A stretch of 64,000 nt of DNA from Salinimonas iocasae (GTDB lineage: Bacteria; Pseudomonadota; Gammaproteobacteria; Enterobacterales; Alteromonadaceae). Location of the stretch: positions 1,938,001 through 2,002,000 of the forward strand of contig NZ_CP039852.1 in assembly GCF_006228385.1 (NCBI RefSeq), written 5' to 3'. This document shows positions 36,303-45,719 of the stretch, piece after piece. A program made the position numbers and the translations under genes. The notes under the pieces are model-generated. The model was given only the letters and a program-made list of their open reading frames with translations, was not told the DNA's origin and did not search any database. Numbering within the stretch: position 1 is the first letter of the stretch; every line of letters starts with the position of its first letter.

Positions 36303-36602
36303 TGTTTCTCCCTATGACTCATTGTTTTTATTGTCTGTCTAACCCCTGACCCTGACTGCCTGCTGGCAGGCACCTTAGTCAACGATACTGACATCAAATC
36401 TGACTTTTAACATGTAAGACCAGTTTATTATTAGGCAATATTATTGACTTTGCAGCAACTTTGCAAAACTTTGTTAACTTTTTATTTTCTTTATTAACTT
36501 TATACTTTGTCCTGACAATAATACTGCTGTACCGACGGGTCCTTTCATCGATTCGCTTCCCGTATTATCCTTGCGCTATTACCTATCTGTCAGGGAGAAT
36601 GA
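36303..36602. other. Intergenic region between lipase and yciK
   Basis: This 300-base gap holds the promoters of the divergent lipase and yciK genes. Positions 36447-36509 contain six ACTTT(G/T/A) words starting at 36447, 36458, 36468, 36477, 36497 and 36504. The first four are 9-11 bases apart. A CAGGGAG ribosome-binding site for yciK lies at 36591-36597. No RNA gene is seen. Confidence 0.6.
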
Positions 36603-37346
36603 ATGAACGATTACAATGCGCCAGAAAACTTATTGAAAGAAAAAGTTATTCTGATTACAGGCGCCGGTGACGGTATTGGCGCACAAGCAGCGAGAACATT
36701 TGCCCGCTACGGTGCCACATGCATACTGCTGGGACGCACTGTCAGTAAACTTGAAGCAGTTTATGACGAAATTCTAGCAGCGGGAGGCCCTGAGCCCGCC
36801 ATAGTTCCCCTGGACCTGAAAGGTGCTACGGCCAAAAACTATGAAGATATGGCGCGCACGATTCAAGATCAGTTCGGCCGTCTTGATGGCGTATTACATA
36901 ATGCATCAATACTTGGACACTTGAGCGCATTTGAGGATATACCGGAAGACGAGTGGCAGGATGTTATACAAATAAACCTGACCGGCGCTGCACTGATGAC
37001 ACAAAAATTACTTCCTGTACTCCGACTTGCCGATAATGCGTCGGTGGTGTTTACCACTTCAAGCGTAGGCAGAAAGGGCCGTTCCTTCTGGGGCACGTAT
37101 GCTGTCTCTAAATTTGCAACTGAAGGCATGATGCAGGTGCTTGCCAGCGAATATGAGAACAGAAACGTGAGGTTTAACTGTATCAATCCTGGTGGTACGC
37201 GCACCGATATGCGCGCCAATGCGTTTCCGGCAGAAGACCCGCAGACATTAAAAACGCCTGAGGATATTATGCCGCTGTATCTGTATCTTATGGGAAAGGA
37301 CAGTCTGGCTGTTAACGGCCAGTCCCTGGATTGTCAGCCAAAGTAA
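36603..37346 (+). CDS. yciK: YciK-like short-chain dehydrogenase
   Basis: The 247-residue product has the SDR cofactor motif ILITGAGDGIGAQAA, the catalytic Ser in FTTSSVGRKGR and Tyr/Lys in TYAVSKFATEGM. It shares the E. coli YciK hallmarks LHNASILGHLSAFEDIPEDE and INPGGTRTDMRANAFP. The substrate is unknown. It is cytoplasmic and monocistronic, ending at a bidirectional terminator shared with glnS. Confidence 0.9.
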   Translation: MNDYNAPENLLKEKVILITGAGDGIGAQAARTFARYGATCILLGRTVSKLEAVYDEILAAGGPEPAIVPLDLKGATAKNYEDMARTIQDQFGRLDGVLHNASILGHLSAFEDIPEDEWQDVIQINLTGAALMTQKLLPVLRLADNASVVFTTSSVGRKGRSFWGTYAVSKFATEGMMQVLASEYENRNVRFNCINPGGTRTDMRANAFPAEDPQTLKTPEDIMPLYLYLMGKDSLAVNGQSLDCQPK

Positions 37347-37368
37347 ATAAACAATAATGCGCAGGCAT

Positions 37369-37399
37369 AAAAAAAGGTTACCCATTGGTAACCTTTTTT
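37369..37399. terminator. Bidirectional terminator between yciK and glnS
   Basis: AAAAAAGGTTACC-CATT-GGTAACCTTTTTT forms a long perfect stem with T-runs in both directions, between the convergent yciK and glnS ends. Confidence 0.88.
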
Positions 37400-37415
37400 A
37401 TATGTAAATCATTAA

Positions 37416-39086
37416 TTACTGGTTTTCAATTTTAGCCCAGGTATCACGAAGACCTACTGTCTGGTTAAAGACGAGCTTGCCTTCCTCGCTGTCTTTATCG
37501 CAACAAAAATAGCCGGTACGCTCGAATTGCCAGTTACCGTCTTCTACCGACGCACCAGACAAACCACATTCCACGTAGCCATTTTTCACAATCAGGGATT
37601 CATCGTTAATAGCATGAACAAAATCTTCCTGGGCCGCAGGGTTTGGTACGTTAAATAATCTATCGTACAACCTGAACTGCGCGGGTGCGGCTGTATTAGC
37701 ATCAACCCAGTGAATCACACCTTTCACTTTTCTGCCATCCGCCGGATCTTTACCCAGTGTCTGATCGTCATAAGTGCAATAGATGGTGGTAATATTGCCT
37801 GCTTCGTCTTTGTCCACCCGCTCTGCCTTAATGACATAAGCATTACGTAAACGAACCTCTTTACCCAGCACAAGGCGCTTAAATTTCTTATTCGCCTGTT
37901 CACGGAAGTCCTCTGCCTCAATCCATATTTCCCGACTAAAGGTCACGCTGCGCGTGCCCATTGACTCGTCGTTCGGGTGATTAGGTGCAGACAGCGTTTC
38001 ACTATTTCCTTCAGGCAAATTTTCGATAATAATCTTTACCGGCTCAAGCACTGCCATGGCCCGCGGCGCATTGACGTTAAGATCATCTCGAATACAGGCT
38101 TCCAGCATACCCATTTCGACCATATTATCCATTTTGGTCACACCGATACGCTTACAAAACTCACGCACTGAGCCCGGCGTATAGCCGCGCCGACGCAATC
38201 CGGCGATTGTCGGCATACGAGGGTCATCCCAACCGCTAACATGCTTTTCGTCAACCAGCTGAATAAGACGACGTTTACTTAACACTGTGTATTCAAGGTT
38301 AAGACGTGAAAACTCATACTGGCGAGGCTCAGCGTCAATGGTAATGTTATCAATCACCCAATCATACAGGCGACGGTTATCCTGAAACTCCAGCGTGCAT
38401 AAAGAGTGCGTAATGCCCTCAATAGCATCTGATATACAGTGCGTAAAATCGTACATCGGATAAATGCACCATTTATCCTTAGTCTGATGGTGGTGCGCGA
38501 ATTTAACACGGTATATCACCGGATCGCGCATACACATAAAGGGCGATGCCATGTCTATTTTGGCACGCAGGCTACACTGTCCTTCCTGGTAGTCGCCATT
38601 CGCCATCTTCGCGAATTCCTTCAGATTTGTCTCAACATCTGTATCGCGATACGGACTGTTTGTGCCTGGCTCGGTAAGTGTTCCTCGCAACGCACGCATT
38701 TCGTCGTGCGTAGAAAAGTCGACATAGGCCAGACCTTTTTCAATCAGCTCAACGGCAAAACCATGCAAACGATCAAAGTAATTTGAGGAATAACGCGCTT
38801 CGCCAGACCATTCAAAACCAAGCCAGTGAACATCTTCTTTAATACTGTTTACAAAAGAAATGTCTTCTTTTGCCGGATTGGTATCATCAAAGCGTAAATT
38901 ACAGGTGCCCTGATAGTCTTCGGCAATGCCAAAGTTAAGGCAAATAGACTTAGCGTGACCGATATGCAGAAAGCCGTTAGGCTCGGGTGGAAAACGCGTT
39001 TTCACCTGCTGGTGTAACCCAGACGCCAAATCTTTATCGATAATCTGCCGGATAAAATTGGTCGGACGATTTTCAGTCTCCGCCAT
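37416..39086 (-). CDS. glnS: Glutaminyl-tRNA synthetase
   Basis: It charges tRNA-Gln with glutamine. The 556-residue product is almost exactly E. coli length (554). It has the class I HIGH motif in [17 protein letters not shown], the KMSKS equivalent in [12 protein letters not shown] and the GlnRS-specific [18 protein letters not shown]. The frame is open eight codons upstream of the ATG at 39086, but that ATG ([15 protein letters not shown]) has an AAGGGG ribosome-binding site and fits the family. Essential housekeeping gene, monocistronic. Confidence 0.96.
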   Translation of the reverse strand: MAETENRPTNFIRQIIDKDLASGLHQQVKTRFPPEPNGFLHIGHAKSICLNFGIAEDYQGTCNLRFDDTNPAKEDISFVNSIKEDVHWLGFEWSGEARYSSNYFDRLHGFAVELIEKGLAYVDFSTHDEMRALRGTLTEPGTNSPYRDTDVETNLKEFAKMANGDYQEGQCSLRAKIDMASPFMCMRDPVIYRVKFAHHHQTKDKWCIYPMYDFTHCISDAIEGITHSLCTLEFQDNRRLYDWVIDNITIDAEPRQYEFSRLNLEYTVLSKRRLIQLVDEKHVSGWDDPRMPTIAGLRRRGYTPGSVREFCKRIGVTKMDNMVEMGMLEACIRDDLNVNAPRAMAVLEPVKIIIENLPEGNSETLSAPNHPNDESMGTRSVTFSREIWIEAEDFREQANKKFKRLVLGKEVRLRNAYVIKAERVDKDEAGNITTIYCTYDDQTLGKDPADGRKVKGVIHWVDANTAAPAQFRLYDRLFNVPNPAAQEDFVHAINDESLIVKNGYVECGLSGASVEDGNWQFERTGYFCCDKDSEEGKLVFNQTVGLRDTWAKIENQ

Positions 39087-39311
39087 TCGCGAATTCCCCT
39101 TAATAAACATAGTTAACGAAACAGGGCGAGTATAACATCACCCTTTTACAGGTGATATTTTTTCGTCACCTGTACGCATTAAGTGCTTAAAATACCGGCG
39201 ATTGCACAGCATTTAAAGCTCTCCTACCCGCTAAAACAGCGGGTAAATGTTGATTTTATGGTATCGTAGTTCAAACAGGGTGTGCTTACACCGAATCAAT
39301 AAATAGTGTTT

Positions 39312-40337
39312 ATGAAAGAAAAAGCAACCTCCTTTGATATTGCCCACCGTGCAGGTGTTTCTCAGTCTACCGTTTCCAGAGCACTGAATAACAGTCCGCT
39401 GGTAAGCAAGGAAACCCGCGATCGCATTGTTGAAATCGCGCGGGAACTTAACTATCAGGTAGATAAAAACGCCAGCAATCTGCGCAAACAAAAAAGTAAT
39501 ACGCTGGCGCTGTTATTGTTTGAGGATCCCACTACAGACGACTCGCTGATAAACCCTTTTTTCCTTTCGATGCTGGGCAGTATTACCCGTGCCAGCGCGA
39601 GTCAGGGTTACGATCTGCTGGTTTCATTTCAGAATATGCAAAGTGACTGGCACGCTGAATATGAAGATTCAAATAAGGCCGACGGTATTATTTTGCTGGG
39701 CTATGGGGATTACAGCGCTTATCGCAGTAAGCTCGACCAGCTTGAGGAACAGGGTACACATTTTGTGCGCTGGGGTGCTCAGGATAAAGCCCACCCCGGA
39801 GTGAATATCGGTTGCGATAATTATCAGGGCGGGTTCGATGTGACCAATCACCTTATTGGTCTGGGCTATACCTCTTTTGCTTTCATAGGCGATAACAGCG
39901 AAGATGCCCCGGAATTTCGAGCCCGCTATCAGGGGTTCGCTGATGCACTGGACAAACAAGGACTTTCGGGAGAGTCGCAGCGTCAAATCAATGCGCACTC
40001 TACAGAGCCATCGGGCTATGCGGCGATGAAAGCGATGCTGAATGATGCTACGTTACCACGTGCGGTCGTCTGTGCGTCTGATTTGATTGCCGTGGGTGTT
40101 TATGATGCGCTTCGTGAAGCAAATCTGCGCGTGCCTGAAGATGTAGCGGTAGTTGGCTATGACAACATCCCGATTTCCGGTTACACCACCCCGGCCCTGA
40201 CTACTGTGCGTCAGAACACAACTAAAGCCGGCGAGCTACTGGTTGATACACTCATAAAAGCCATTAACAAGGAAGTCGTTGAGGACTATCTGATGCCGGC
40301 TGAACTTATTGTGCGCCGCTCGTGTGGCGCACAATAA
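39312..40337 (+). CDS. LacI-family transcriptional regulator of the maltodextrin locus
   Basis: The 341-residue product has an N-terminal LacI helix-turn-helix (FDIAHRAGVSQSTVSRALNN) and a hinge (ELNYQVDKNASNLRKQKSN). A periplasmic-binding-protein-like effector domain follows, ending ALTTVRQNTTKAGELLV. It faces the amylase operon convergently. The motif TGAATACGTATGCA, which has the central CG typical of LacI operators, lies upstream of three nearby carbohydrate transcription units. I infer that this protein binds it and that a maltose derivative is the effector. No such site is seen upstream of its own gene. Confidence 0.87.
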   Translation: MKEKATSFDIAHRAGVSQSTVSRALNNSPLVSKETRDRIVEIARELNYQVDKNASNLRKQKSNTLALLLFEDPTTDDSLINPFFLSMLGSITRASASQGYDLLVSFQNMQSDWHAEYEDSNKADGIILLGYGDYSAYRSKLDQLEEQGTHFVRWGAQDKAHPGVNIGCDNYQGGFDVTNHLIGLGYTSFAFIGDNSEDAPEFRARYQGFADALDKQGLSGESQRQINAHSTEPSGYAAMKAMLNDATLPRAVVCASDLIAVGVYDALREANLRVPEDVAVVGYDNIPISGYTTPALTTVRQNTTKAGELLVDTLIKAINKEVVEDYLMPAELIVRRSCGAQ

Positions 40338-40346
40338 GTAGCTTTT

Positions 40347-42095
40347 TTACTGACGCTGCATTTGCTGCCCGGCTGCATCAATAAGTTCGCTGTGAGTAAC
40401 AGGTGCATCCAGTACCCAAACCTGCACACTGTCAGGCAATACAGTGGTTTTTAGCGGCCCGTTTTGTGCAACAGAACGGCGCTCTTCGCTTAATTGTTCC
40501 ACCCAGTCACCAGCCTGCAGCCACTTGCTCACAGACATATCGATGCTCTCGTCACCCTTGTTCAGCAATACTAAGGCAATCTGTTGTGCATCATCATCCT
40601 GAACTACGCGATAAAAAGCCGCGGTGTCTTCGGTAAACCTCAGGTTAAGCTGAAGCCCTCGCTGCAGTGCCGGCGTTTGTTTTCTGACATTAGCAATGGT
40701 TTTAAGCGATTTATATATCTCATGTTCACTGGCACTGTCGATAGCCTCCTGCCCCAAATAATTACGGTTACCGGCATGTTCGGCGGTACCGCGCATGAAG
40801 CCAATTTCTGAGCCCTGATAGACCACCGGAATACCACGGGCGGTAAATAACCAGTTATGAGCGTTGATGAAACCTTCATCGCTAGCCTGCATACGCGGCA
40901 TGTCGTGATTATCATAGAATGTGGTTAACTCATACGGGTTGGCATAGGGACCGTGGGTTAAGTGAAGCACTTCTTCAAGCTTCTCATAGCCGTTTTTCTC
41001 AGGTTCGGCTTTTTCCTGTGACGCGCTGTCCGCTTCAGATTGGTCACCAAAAACCTGATTCATCACTTTTTGCATCGGAAAATCCAACACGCTTACCCCA
41101 CCATTTTTCGGCAGAGTATGCTGAGCAATAAAGTTTGCATCATAGACAAAGCTTTCGCCGAACATAAAAAAGTCGGGGTGCTGTTCACGGATTCGGTCTG
41201 ACATTGTCCGCCAGAAATCGTGCGAAACGTGTCTTATGGTATCAATTCTGAACGCATCGGCGCCCTGCTCTATCCAGTATAGGTATGCATCAATAAGGTA
41301 ATCCTGCACATCAGGATTATGCTCATTCAGGTTCGATAACTTAGCCAAATCGGGGTAAGGATGAAAAAAAGCCTGTAACGGTTTATCGGTGTCTAAATCA
41401 GTAGGATGCAAATTCTTATGGTCGGCAACCAACTTACCTTCTTTGTCATACAACTCACCATAGCCGGGTTGGTCCTCAGGCATCGTGTAGCTGGGTGACC
41501 CGTGGTTTGCGACGATATCAAACACCGACTTGAGCCCGTACTGGTCGCGCATTGCTGTGGTATAGTCGGCGTAGGATAAGTTATCACTAATCAGGTGCTC
41601 GTCGGCTTTATAAAAATTCGTCGCCCAGTAGCCATGATAGCCCGTCTTGCCGCCGTCTTTAAACTGGCCCCCATAACTGATAGGTTCGTCACCGGTGAAA
41701 GCCTGATTCGGGTTATCCAGAACTGGCGTAAGCCAAACTGCGGTAAAGCCAAGATCACTGATGTAATCGCCATTATTCAGTACACCCTGTAAATCACCGC
41801 CCATGTATCCGACATTGGCAAACTGGCCATCCGGACCGTCCAGGCGTAATTCCCAGGTCGGATGCTCGCCCCCCTGGTCTTCATGATTATTGGACGGGTC
41901 GCCGTCGACAAACCGGTCAGTGACAACAAAATATACCGCTTCTTTAGCAAACGGATTATCTGTTCCCCGGATAACCTGCGTTGTATCTGCATCTTTCTCT
42001 GTCTCAGAAGCAGATGTAATTGGTGATTGTGCACATCCGGTCAGCGCGAGCGTAATGCTCGCGGCAAGCAGATGTAAGCCATAACGTTTCAGCAT
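40347..42095 (-). CDS. GH13 alpha-amylase-type lipoprotein
   Basis: The 582-residue product begins with a lipoprotein signal ending LALTGCAQS (Cys21, Ala at +2, outer-membrane sorting expected). The four GH13 conserved regions are visible: VFDIVANHGSP, DAFRIDTIRHV with the nucleophile Asp, FMFGESFV with the acid/base Glu, and FYDNHDMPRM with the transition-state Asp. An insertion rich in Glu/Gln/Ser (QSEADSASQEKAEPEKNGYE) sits before the last region. It would cleave alpha-1,4-glucans at the outer membrane or in the periplasm. It is the last gene of a three-gene operon, 9 bases after the transporter. Confidence 0.88.
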   Translation of the reverse strand: MLKRYGLHLLAASITLALTGCAQSPITSASETEKDADTTQVIRGTDNPFAKEAVYFVVTDRFVDGDPSNNHEDQGGEHPTWELRLDGPDGQFANVGYMGGDLQGVLNNGDYISDLGFTAVWLTPVLDNPNQAFTGDEPISYGGQFKDGGKTGYHGYWATNFYKADEHLISDNLSYADYTTAMRDQYGLKSVFDIVANHGSPSYTMPEDQPGYGELYDKEGKLVADHKNLHPTDLDTDKPLQAFFHPYPDLAKLSNLNEHNPDVQDYLIDAYLYWIEQGADAFRIDTIRHVSHDFWRTMSDRIREQHPDFFMFGESFVYDANFIAQHTLPKNGGVSVLDFPMQKVMNQVFGDQSEADSASQEKAEPEKNGYEKLEEVLHLTHGPYANPYELTTFYDNHDMPRMQASDEGFINAHNWLFTARGIPVVYQGSEIGFMRGTAEHAGNRNYLGQEAIDSASEHEIYKSLKTIANVRKQTPALQRGLQLNLRFTEDTAAFYRVVQDDDAQQIALVLLNKGDESIDMSVSKWLQAGDWVEQLSEERRSVAQNGPLKTTVLPDSVQVWVLDAPVTHSELIDAAGQQMQRQ

Positions 42096-42104
42096 AGTGT
42101 TCCC

Positions 42105-43568
42105 TTATTCGTGAACAGTAACAGGTTGATCCGGCTCTTTAACAAAAAAGACGGCAAGCGCACCGGCTATCATTGATACACCGGCCACAACGATGATGTA
42201 TTTTGCTTCGTTGTCAAAAACAGCGGATAAAATAAGACCTGAAAACAGACCTGCAACAATTTGTGGTACGGCAACGGTAAAATTGAATATACCCATGTAT
42301 ACCCCGGTTTTTTGAGGAGGCAATGCGCCGGCCAGCATGGCATAAGGCATTGCAAGAATCGCCGCCCAGGCAATACCGATTCCGACCATGGGTAACAGAA
42401 GTTTTACCGCACCCAGTGGTACTGTGACTTCAGTGATCAGCAGATCCACATTGGTAGGCGTCAGGTCCTGGAATATCAGGAAACTGACATAACCTAAACC
42501 ACCGGCAAGCAAGGACAAACTGTAAACCAGTTTGCGGCCAAACTTGTCGGCCAGCCGGGCCAGGAATACTGAAAATACAGCGGCAAAAACTGAATAGGCA
42601 GCGAACAGGATACCCACCCAGTCGCCGGCGGCTCCCTTAGCAAGCACTATCTCCTGCGGAATAACTGCCAGAGTTGAAAGGTAATCAGGATCGAACCACT
42701 TCTTATCCACATTCCAGATATGCTGCGTAATTGCAGGGGTGGTATAAACCCACATAATGTAAAGTGAAAACCAGGAGAAAAACTGCACCACTGCAAGCTG
42801 TTTCATAGTAGTCGGCATATTCACTACCAGTTTCAAAAAGCCCTTAAAGCGTTGCCCCATACTTTGTTTTGTATCAGGCATCGGCTCGTCGGCCACATCT
42901 TTGTAGTAGTTGTACTCCTTGGGTGCATATTCTTTGGTGCGTACTACCGTCCAGATAACACTGCCCAGCAATACTGTTGCACCGATATAAAATGCCCACA
43001 TCACCGATGGCGCTACCTCGCCCAGCTGCGCAGTATTTTCAAGGCCGATGACGTTGGTAAGCAGAAACGGCAATATGGAGCCGATTACGGCGCCGATATT
43101 AATCAGCAAAGATTGTACAGAGTAGCCAATATTACGCTGTCTGGGCGGCACCATGTCTGAAACCAGCGAGCGGAAAGGCTGGAAACAAATATTAAACGAT
43201 GCATCCATCAGTGCCAGCATAATCGCACCAAATATCATCGGCGTCATCAATGCCACGAACAGAGGCGCATTTGGCATCAGGACCATCCCGATAGCAGCAG
43301 CAATAGCACCAGCCAGAATATAGGGACGACGTCGTCCGAGCCTGTTCCAGGTTCTGTCAGAGGCAGCGCCCACAATAGGTTGAATAATCAAACCCATAAT
43401 TGGCGCTACTAACCAGAACAGCGACAGTGAGTGCAGGTCAGCACCCAGATCAGAAAGAATACGTGAAACGTTGGCATTTTGAAGGGCAAACCCAAACTGC
43501 ACACCTAAAAAGCCAAAGCTGACATTCCAGATTTGCCAAAAGTTTAACCCGGGTTGTTTTGTGTCCAT
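42105..43568 (-). CDS. MFS sugar transporter, maltose/maltodextrin type (SLC45-like)
   Basis: The 487-residue product has 12 predicted membrane helices. It carries the SLC45/GPH-like signatures LNFWQIWNVSFGFLGVQFGF, IIQPIVGAASDRTWNRLGRR and RPYILAGA. Relatives include MalT-like and MalY maltose permeases of Xanthomonas and Caulobacter, which use protons to import maltose through the inner membrane. An alternative GTG at 43577 is in frame; the ATG at 43568 is taken. It lies between the cyclomaltodextrinase-like and amylase genes, so maltose or a short maltodextrin is the likely substrate. Confidence 0.87.
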   Translation of the reverse strand: MDTKQPGLNFWQIWNVSFGFLGVQFGFALQNANVSRILSDLGADLHSLSLFWLVAPIMGLIIQPIVGAASDRTWNRLGRRRPYILAGAIAAAIGMVLMPNAPLFVALMTPMIFGAIMLALMDASFNICFQPFRSLVSDMVPPRQRNIGYSVQSLLINIGAVIGSILPFLLTNVIGLENTAQLGEVAPSVMWAFYIGATVLLGSVIWTVVRTKEYAPKEYNYYKDVADEPMPDTKQSMGQRFKGFLKLVVNMPTTMKQLAVVQFFSWFSLYIMWVYTTPAITQHIWNVDKKWFDPDYLSTLAVIPQEIVLAKGAAGDWVGILFAAYSVFAAVFSVFLARLADKFGRKLVYSLSLLAGGLGYVSFLIFQDLTPTNVDLLITEVTVPLGAVKLLLPMVGIGIAWAAILAMPYAMLAGALPPQKTGVYMGIFNFTVAVPQIVAGLFSGLILSAVFDNEAKYIIVVAGVSMIAGALAVFFVKEPDQPVTVHE

Positions 43569-43600
43569 AGTTACCACTAAATTTCGTTATTGTTGTTCAT

Positions 43601-45460
43601 TTATTGTAATAGCCAGACCGATGCACTTTTAGGTGCAACCTCTATACTGGCGTTCTTTACGCTTATTTTATTACTATTCCCCCACCGTGATGCGGTAGAG
43701 AATTCTTTCAGAACCGGTTCGAAGCGCGCCAGCTGCACATCGTTTTCAGCCTCATTCTTATTGAGAATAATCATGGCGCCCTTACCCGCTTCATCTGTTC
43801 TGAAGTACACGTAAATACCCTCGGCAGGGGCAAAGTGGGTGAATTTACCTTGTGTAACAACCGGATGCTCTTTACGTAATGAGAGTAACGATTTAATCCG
43901 GTTATACGCCTTAGTTTGTTTCGGTGACAGTCCTTGCTGTGCAAATGCATCAATACTGTCATTTTTCCAGCCACCTGGAAAATCACTGCGAATAACACCG
44001 TGATCGTCCGTATCAGGATTGGCCATTAAAATCTCGGTACCGTAATAAATCTGAGGAATCCCACGCGCTGTCAGCAAGAATGTCATCGCCATGTCCCATA
44101 ACGCATACGATTCATCCAACTGCGTGTAAATCCGGCTCATATCATGATTATCACCAAAGATAACCAGATTATAAGGGTCGCCGTAGATAAAGTCGCCTGC
44201 CAACAGGTTATACAGACTGACAAGACCGGTTCCCCAGGTCTCCTCATCCTTTAATGCATTGACCAGTGTATCTTGTAGTGGAAAATCCATAACACTGGGC
44301 AATGACGAATCATAGCCATCAGCACGGTAGGAATCTTCCTGCCAGTAGGCAGTAATGACAGGGTTGGTTGTCCACTCCTCGCCAACGATATTTAGGTTCG
44401 GGTATTCGCTGGTGAGGCGCGCTGTCCATTGTGATAAGAATGCTTTGTCAGAATAGGAGTAGGTATCAACCCGAATGCCACTTAAATTTGCATATTCCAC
44501 CCACCAGATAGCATTCTGAATCAGATAGTTTGTCAGATAAGGGTTTTGCTGATTCAGGTCCGGCATACTGGGCACGAACCAACCATCACTGAAGGCTTTC
44601 TGATCCGCTTCGACACCATGGGGATCATGCAATGATTCCCGGCGATGGGTGGTGGCCGAAAATTCGCCATTATGATGTATCCAGTCTTTCGCCGGTTTAT
44701 CCTTCATCCAGGGGTGATTACTGCCGATATGATTTAAAACCATATCCATGATAACGCCCACCCCTTTTTCGTCAGCCTGTTGAGAAAACTGGCGATAAAG
44801 GGCATTGCTGCCATAGCGTGGATCAATGCGGTAATAGTCGGTAATAGCGTACCCGTGGTAGGAATGGTCATCCATGGCATTTTCTAACAATGGCATCGAC
44901 CAAATCTGCGTAAAGCCTGTTGATGCAATATAGTCCAGATGATTAATCATTCCCTGTATATCACCGCCGTGTCGCCCGCCAGGTGCCTGCCTGTCTGCTT
45001 TATCTACAAATCCTGCTACTGAATCATTGGATTCATCACCATTGGCAAAACGGTCAGGCGTGACAAGATAAATAGTATCCTTTTGTGTAAAGCCCTGCCG
45101 TTCAGCTGAGTTCGCTGCTCTTGGCCTGAAGGTATATATCGTTTTGTATATTTCTTTGCCCTGCTTTGTAAACGTTAATTCATAGTCGCCGGGAGAAATA
45201 TCTGCAATATCAATATCAATAAACAGGTAATTGGGACTATCCAGAGAATTAACCTGCTCTATGACAAACTCGCTGTCGTTAACAGAAACAGTACTACCGG
45301 CGATATCCGGCCCGTGTACCATCAGCTGTAATTTTGGTGATGCCATGCCCGCCCACCAGCCAGGAGGTGAAACCCGGAGATCGGTCTGTTCGGCGTGCAG
45401 TGTCAATGAAGCACTCACAGCAGCCAGCAATACCGGAAATCGTAAACGAGAAATACGCAT
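43601..45460 (-). CDS. GH13 cyclomaltodextrinase/neopullulanase-like enzyme, exported
   Basis: The 619-residue product has a signal peptide (MRISRLRFPVLLAAVSASLTLHA) and an N-terminal immunoglobulin-like domain beginning VSPPGWWAGMASPKLQLMVH, the mark of the cyclomaltodextrinase N-domain. The GH13 barrel carries VIMDMVLNHIGSNHP, SGIRVDTYSYSD (nucleophile Asp), IVGEEWTT (acid/base Glu) and FGDNHDMSR. A C-terminal beta domain ends ASVWLLQ. It would open cyclic and linear maltodextrins in the periplasm. It is the first gene of the operon, with a TGAATACGTATGCA box 92 bases upstream of its start. Confidence 0.87.
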   Translation of the reverse strand: MRISRLRFPVLLAAVSASLTLHAEQTDLRVSPPGWWAGMASPKLQLMVHGPDIAGSTVSVNDSEFVIEQVNSLDSPNYLFIDIDIADISPGDYELTFTKQGKEIYKTIYTFRPRAANSAERQGFTQKDTIYLVTPDRFANGDESNDSVAGFVDKADRQAPGGRHGGDIQGMINHLDYIASTGFTQIWSMPLLENAMDDHSYHGYAITDYYRIDPRYGSNALYRQFSQQADEKGVGVIMDMVLNHIGSNHPWMKDKPAKDWIHHNGEFSATTHRRESLHDPHGVEADQKAFSDGWFVPSMPDLNQQNPYLTNYLIQNAIWWVEYANLSGIRVDTYSYSDKAFLSQWTARLTSEYPNLNIVGEEWTTNPVITAYWQEDSYRADGYDSSLPSVMDFPLQDTLVNALKDEETWGTGLVSLYNLLAGDFIYGDPYNLVIFGDNHDMSRIYTQLDESYALWDMAMTFLLTARGIPQIYYGTEILMANPDTDDHGVIRSDFPGGWKNDSIDAFAQQGLSPKQTKAYNRIKSLLSLRKEHPVVTQGKFTHFAPAEGIYVYFRTDEAGKGAMIILNKNEAENDVQLARFEPVLKEFSTASRWGNSNKISVKNASIEVAPKSASVWLLQ

Positions 45461-45551
45461 GAATAATCCTGAATGTAAAGCCGGTGTAGGAGCTCCGGCA
45501 TTAATAGGTTAACAGGATGTTACCCTTAGCACCTTGCAGATACCAAGGGTT

Positions 45552-45565
45552 TGCATACGTATTCA
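45552..45565 (-). promoter_or_regulatory. LacI-type operator upstream of the cyclomaltodextrinase operon
   Basis: The minus strand reads TGAATACGTATGCA, a 14-bp near-palindrome with a central CG, located 92 bases upstream of the cyclomaltodextrinase start. The identical 14 bases occur at 47679-47692 and 63165-63178. Binding by the LacI-family product of the 39312 gene is inferred. Confidence 0.75.
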
Positions 45566-45719
45566 CGGCGATGCTTACCGGTGATGACAAAGGACAGCAG
45601 TAACAGTCCCGGACACCTCATAACACCCAAAGTAAGCCTCGCGGTAGTTACGCGTAACCAATTGGCAGCATTATCGCGTCAGATATAACTACATATTCTA
45701 CAAACTGGCGACGCGGCGA

